The translations under genes and the position numbers were made by a program. Of a DNA stretch of 8,845 bases, positions 6,647 to 8,845 are shown one piece after another. Within the stretch, counting starts at the first letter, position 1; each line of letters opens with the position of its first letter. The DNA comes from Chitinophagaceae bacterium. GTDB lineage: Bacteria > Bacteroidota > Bacteroidia > Chitinophagales > Chitinophagaceae. The notes under the pieces are model-generated. The model was not told the origin of the DNA, did no database searches, and was given only the letters and a program-made list of their open reading frames with translations. The stretch spans positions 1 through 8,845 of the forward strand of contig JAACZX010000485.1 in assembly GCA_009996555.1 (NCBI GenBank). The letters are read 5' to 3'.

Positions 6647-7228
6647 ATGGAAAAAATGAGAGTTACAATTGCATTATTGTTTTTTTTACTGACAGGTTTT
6701 ATTGCAAGCGCCCAAAACGGATCGAAACTGCCACCGCTGGATAAGTCGCCAATGGATATGTCGTATTACCCTGTGAACTATCCCGTGCTCCGCATTCAGC
6801 CAAATAAAGTAGCCGAACCGTTAATAGCACGTGTGGTGTACAGTCGCCCTTCAAAAAGCGGACGTAAAGTATTTGGTGAGTTGGTAGAGGATGGAAAGAT
6901 CTGGCGACTTGGTGCAAACGAAGCCACCGAAATTGAATTTTACCGTGATGTAAAAATTGGCGGTAAAACAGTAAAGAAAGGTCGTTATACGATGTACGCA
7001 CTGGAGAACGCAGCCAGGTGGACAGTTATCATTAACAAAGAAACCGATGTTTGGGGTGCGTTTAAATATGATGCAACAAAAGATGTTTTGCGTATTGATT
7101 GCCCGGTAACTAAAACCGGTGATGTTATTGAATCTTTTACAATGGTGTTTGAAAAGGTTACCGACAAAAGTATAAACCTGGTGATGGATTGGGATGATGT
7201 GATGGTGAAAATGCCAATTAGCTGGTAA
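6647..7228 (+). CDS. Secreted DUF2911 domain protein
   Basis: The 193-residue product has a signal peptide (residues 1-22, ending IASA before Q23) and then a DUF2911 domain filling the rest. The family hallmark is VVYSRPSKSGRKVFGELV followed by GKIWRLGANEATEI (residues 63-96). Later blocks are GRYTMYAL (112-119) and the strand pattern WTVIINKETDVWG (125-137). DUF2911 proteins are common in Bacteroidota and expected in the periplasm or at the surface; no biochemical role is established that I can name. The start at 6647 (MEKMRV) is preferred because it puts the hydrophobic core right after a short basic n-region; a longer in-frame ATG at 6569 lies next to the candidate promoter. It is a single-gene unit ending in an intrinsic terminator, and a heptad repeat starts immediately after its stop codon. 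Confidence 0.88.
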   Translation: MEKMRVTIALLFFLLTGFIASAQNGSKLPPLDKSPMDMSYYPVNYPVLRIQPNKVAEPLIARVVYSRPSKSGRKVFGELVEDGKIWRLGANEATEIEFYRDVKIGGKTVKKGRYTMYALENAARWTVIINKETDVWGAFKYDATKDVLRIDCPVTKTGDVIESFTMVFEKVTDKSINLVMDWDDVMVKMPISW

Positions 7229-7270
7229 GTGCGAAGTACGAGTTTGGAAGTACAAGGTACGAAGTGAACT
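7229..7270 (+). repeat. Heptanucleotide-periodic repeat, GTACGAA type
   Basis: Starting at the first base after the DUF2911 stop codon, six 7-nt units run in register: 7229, 7236, 7243, 7250, 7257 and 7264. The consensus is GTACGAA, with variants such as GTGCGAA, GTACGAG and GTACAAG; the third and sixth units are the most diverged. It lies between the stop codon and the intrinsic terminator and carries no open frame of its own. Confidence 0.7.
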
Positions 7271-7301
7271 AAACGTTGATCAGTTTAACGAATAGCAAGG
7301 A

Positions 7302-7329
7302 AGCTCTGCAGAAATGCAGGGCTTTTTTT
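7302..7329 (+). terminator. Intrinsic terminator after the DUF2911 gene
   Basis: A 9-bp stem (AGCTCTGCA with TGCAGGGCT, one G-T wobble) closes a GAAA tetraloop at 7311-7314 and runs directly into seven T residues (7323-7329). This is a classic rho-independent terminator on the + strand, 73 nt after the stop codon. Confidence 0.88.
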
Positions 7330-7394
7330 GATTTATCACAAATACACATCATTACGAAAAGCAATAAAGAAACAAAATGTATTCATATTGTTTT

Positions 7395-7422
7395 TTGGAT
7401 TTTGTGCTTTGAATTTGTGATT
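7395..7422 (+). repeat. Degenerate heptad block, TTGGATT type, before asnB
   Basis: Four 7-nt units in register (7395, 7402, 7409, 7416: TTGGATT, TTGTGCT, TTGAATT, TGTGATT) lie 9 nt upstream of the asparagine synthetase start codon. The match between units is weak, and A/T-rich leaders can mimic such a pattern. Its consensus resembles the reverse complement of the repeat inside asnB. It may also overlap leader or promoter sequence. Confidence 0.35.
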
Positions 7423-7430
7423 TTTACAAC

Positions 7431-8845
7431 ATGTGTGGTATTGCAGGTATTATTTCAACAAATCCCCAACTTGTTTCAGCAGAAAGGTTAAAACAAATGA
7501 CTGATGCATTGGCTCATCGTGGACCCGATGCTGAAGGCTGCTGGATAAACCGTTCAAACAATGTTGGTCTCGGTCATCGTCGTTTATCTATTATTGATCT
7601 GAGCGATGCCGGTAAACAACCCTTGCATTACCTCAACCGTTACAGTATTACCTACAATGGCGAGTTGTACAACTATGTTGAACTGAAAGCAGTATTGCAG
7701 CAAAAAGGATATTCATTCCGTACACAAACCGATACCGAAGTGTTGCTGGCAGCTTACGATTGCTGGAAAGAAGAATGCCTGCAACAGTTTGATGGTATGT
7801 TTGCCTTTGCCATTTGGGATGAACAGGAACAAACATTGTTTGCTGCAAGGGATCGTTTTGGCGAAAAACCTTTCTACTATTTTTTTAACGGAGAGCAGTT
7901 TGCTTTTGCCAGTGAAATGAAGGCATTGTGGGCAGCCGGTGTTAACAGAAAGATCAACCACAGCATGCTGCTGAATTATATTGGTCTGGGCTGGGTTAAA
8001 AATCCAGCTGATCTGTCGCAAACATTTTACGAGAACATCAGCAGTTTACCACAGGTGCATTACATGCAGCTTAACTTGAGAGATGGAAAAAATGAGATCG
8101 CTCAGTATTGGGACCTGGATAAACAAACTGTAGCAAACATAGCAGAAGCCGATGCAGTTGAGCAATTGCAACAACTATTACAAACATCGGTACAAAGACG
8201 TTTACGAAGCGATGTAGAAGTGGGCACATCACTCAGTGGTGGATTGGATAGTTCATCCATTGCAGCTATCATTAAAAACCAACATCCAATACCCAATACC
8301 CAAAATCTAAATTCCAAATTCCAGGTATTCACCGCTTCATTTCCCGGTTTTGAAAAAGATGAAACGGCCATTGCCAAACAACTGGCTGATGCTTTTCAGT
8401 TACAGCATCATTTGGTTACTCCTGCTGCAGAAAGCTTGTTCAATGATATGCAGCAACTCATCTGGCAACAGGAAGAACCATTTCAGTCAAGCAGCATTTA
8501 TGCGCAATACAAAGTGTATGAACTGGCAAAACAAAAAGGCATAAAAGTGATCCTCGATGGGCAAGGTGCCGATGAAATATTCGCCGGTTATCATAAATAC
8601 ATACATTGGTTTTTGCAGGAGAAGAGCCGTGAGCCATTGGTGGTAGATCGGGAGCTGAAGGCTTTTGAAAAAAATAATATTGCAGTGGACTGGAGCTGGA
8701 AAAACAAACTTGCTGCACGCTTTCCTGAAATGGCAGCGGTGCAACTGGAAAACAAAGCCAACAAAGAATTACTGAATAACAAATTCATCAGCAATCAATA
8801 CCGTAAAGCACATTATAACAAAAAAAGTATTTTTAAACCCACCGT
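7431..8845 (+). CDS. asnB: Asparagine synthetase, glutamine-hydrolysing (partial, runs off the right edge)
   Basis: The first 471 residues of a class B asparagine synthetase are present, with no stop before the window end. This enzyme makes asparagine from aspartate, ATP and glutamine. The N-terminal class II glutaminase begins MCGIAGII, with Cys2 as nucleophile after Met removal. Glutamine-site residues are R50/R51 (GHRRLSIIDL), N76-G-E78 (YNGELYN) and D101. The synthetase domain has the ATP-pyrophosphatase loop SGGLDSS (269-275), EKDE near 308-311 and LDGQGADEIFAGY (375-387). The start ATG at 7431 is fixed by the need for Cys at position 2. Residues about 284-297, just after the helix following the PP-loop, are encoded by a 42-nt heptad repeat and look like an insertion. 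Related family members act on other substrates in polysaccharide or peptide clusters, so a role beyond asparagine supply is possible. Confidence 0.93.
   Translation, partial: MCGIAGIISTNPQLVSAERLKQMTDALAHRGPDAEGCWINRSNNVGLGHRRLSIIDLSDAGKQPLHYLNRYSITYNGELYNYVELKAVLQQKGYSFRTQTDTEVLLAAYDCWKEECLQQFDGMFAFAIWDEQEQTLFAARDRFGEKPFYYFFNGEQFAFASEMKALWAAGVNRKINHSMLLNYIGLGWVKNPADLSQTFYENISSLPQVHYMQLNLRDGKNEIAQYWDLDKQTVANIAEADAVEQLQQLLQTSVQRRLRSDVEVGTSLSGGLDSSSIAAIIKNQHPIPNTQNLNSKFQVFTASFPGFEKDETAIAKQLADAFQLQHHLVTPAAESLFNDMQQLIWQQEEPFQSSSIYAQYKVYELAKQKGIKVILDGQGADEIFAGYHKYIHWFLQEKSREPLVVDRELKAFEKNNIAVDWSWKNKLAARFPEMAAVQLENKANKELLNNKFISNQYRKAHYNKKSIFKPT
8279..8320 (+). repeat. In-frame heptanucleotide repeat inside asnB, CCAATAC/CCAAATT type
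   Basis: Six 7-nt units in exact register start at 8279, 8286, 8293, 8300, 8307 and 8314. The general form is CCAANNN; two adjacent copies (8286 and 8293) are identical CCAATAC, and the later units drift to CCAAAAT, CTAAATT and CCAAATT. The total of 42 nt is a multiple of three, so the reading frame is kept. It encodes a Pro/Asn/Gln-rich stretch (QHPIPNTQNLNSKF). Confidence 0.8.

Noticed and set aside
6851..7255. Open frame of 134 codons on the - strand opposite the DUF2911 gene.
   Set aside because: The + strand carries a complete signal peptide plus DUF2911 domain; the antisense frame is His/Phe-rich without motifs.
7229..7270. CRISPR or direct-repeat array after the DUF2911 gene.
   Set aside because: Units are 7 nt with no spacers, far too short for CRISPR repeats, and no cas genes are present.
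8102..8377. Open frame on the - strand inside asnB, with a Trp/Leu/Gly/Phe-rich stretch (WNLEFRFWVLGIGCW).
   Set aside because: It is antisense to the conserved synthetase domain, and the odd stretch is the heptad repeat read backwards. Proteins of this look are typical false calls from CCAAATT-type repeats.

Overview
The window most likely comes from a Bacteroidota genome, probably Chitinophagaceae or a close relative. Support is a type IX secretion (T9SS) type A C-terminal sorting domain, a DUF2911 protein, a Spy/LTxxQ-type small secreted protein, a TAnnTTTG-like promoter element, moderate-to-low GC with A/T-rich leaders, and weak Shine-Dalgarno sites. The family placement is inference from gene style, not from a marker gene.

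Layout, left to right. (1) 49-1250, + strand: an Fe(II)/2-oxoglutarate aspartyl/asparaginyl beta-hydroxylase-like gene with a TTG start, overlapping by 4 nt (ATGA) a small HExxH protein. (2) 1268-3906, - strand: a probable four-gene operon, read right to left. It encodes a T9SS-sorted secreted protein, a Tat-signal protein of unknown function (2 nt gap), a phage-tail-collar/Mdp-type protein (52 nt gap), and a leucine-rich-repeat protein (14 nt gap). (3) 4104-4510, - strand: a Spy-like LTxxQ protein with a clear intrinsic terminator. (4) 4586-5194, + strand: an ACP phosphodiesterase gene, divergent from the Spy-like gene and overlapping tail-to-tail by 38 nt the next gene. (5) 5157-6467, - strand: an acetyl-CoA hydrolase/4-hydroxybutyrate CoA-transferase family gene. 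(6) 6647-7228, + strand: a secreted DUF2911 protein with its own intrinsic terminator. (7) 7431 to the right edge, + strand: the first 471 codons of a glutamine-hydrolysing asparagine synthetase, whose end lies outside the window.

No rRNA, tRNA, CRISPR array or transposase was seen. There is no gene-free stretch over 300 nt. The longest gaps are about 200 nt (7229-7430 and 3907-4132) and 179 nt (6468-6646).

The most unusual signal is a set of short 7-bp-periodic sequence blocks within about 1.1 kb at the right end. One starts at the base after the DUF2911 stop codon, a weaker one lies just before the asparagine synthetase start, and one is inside the asparagine synthetase reading frame. The last adds about 14 codons of low-complexity sequence right after the ATP-pyrophosphatase loop. 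These look like a family of mobile or expanding heptanucleotide repeats, comparable in form to the heptameric STRR repeats of cyanobacteria. The second point of interest is the tail-collar operon, which joins exported proteins of unknown role to a phage-like collar protein without any other phage gene.
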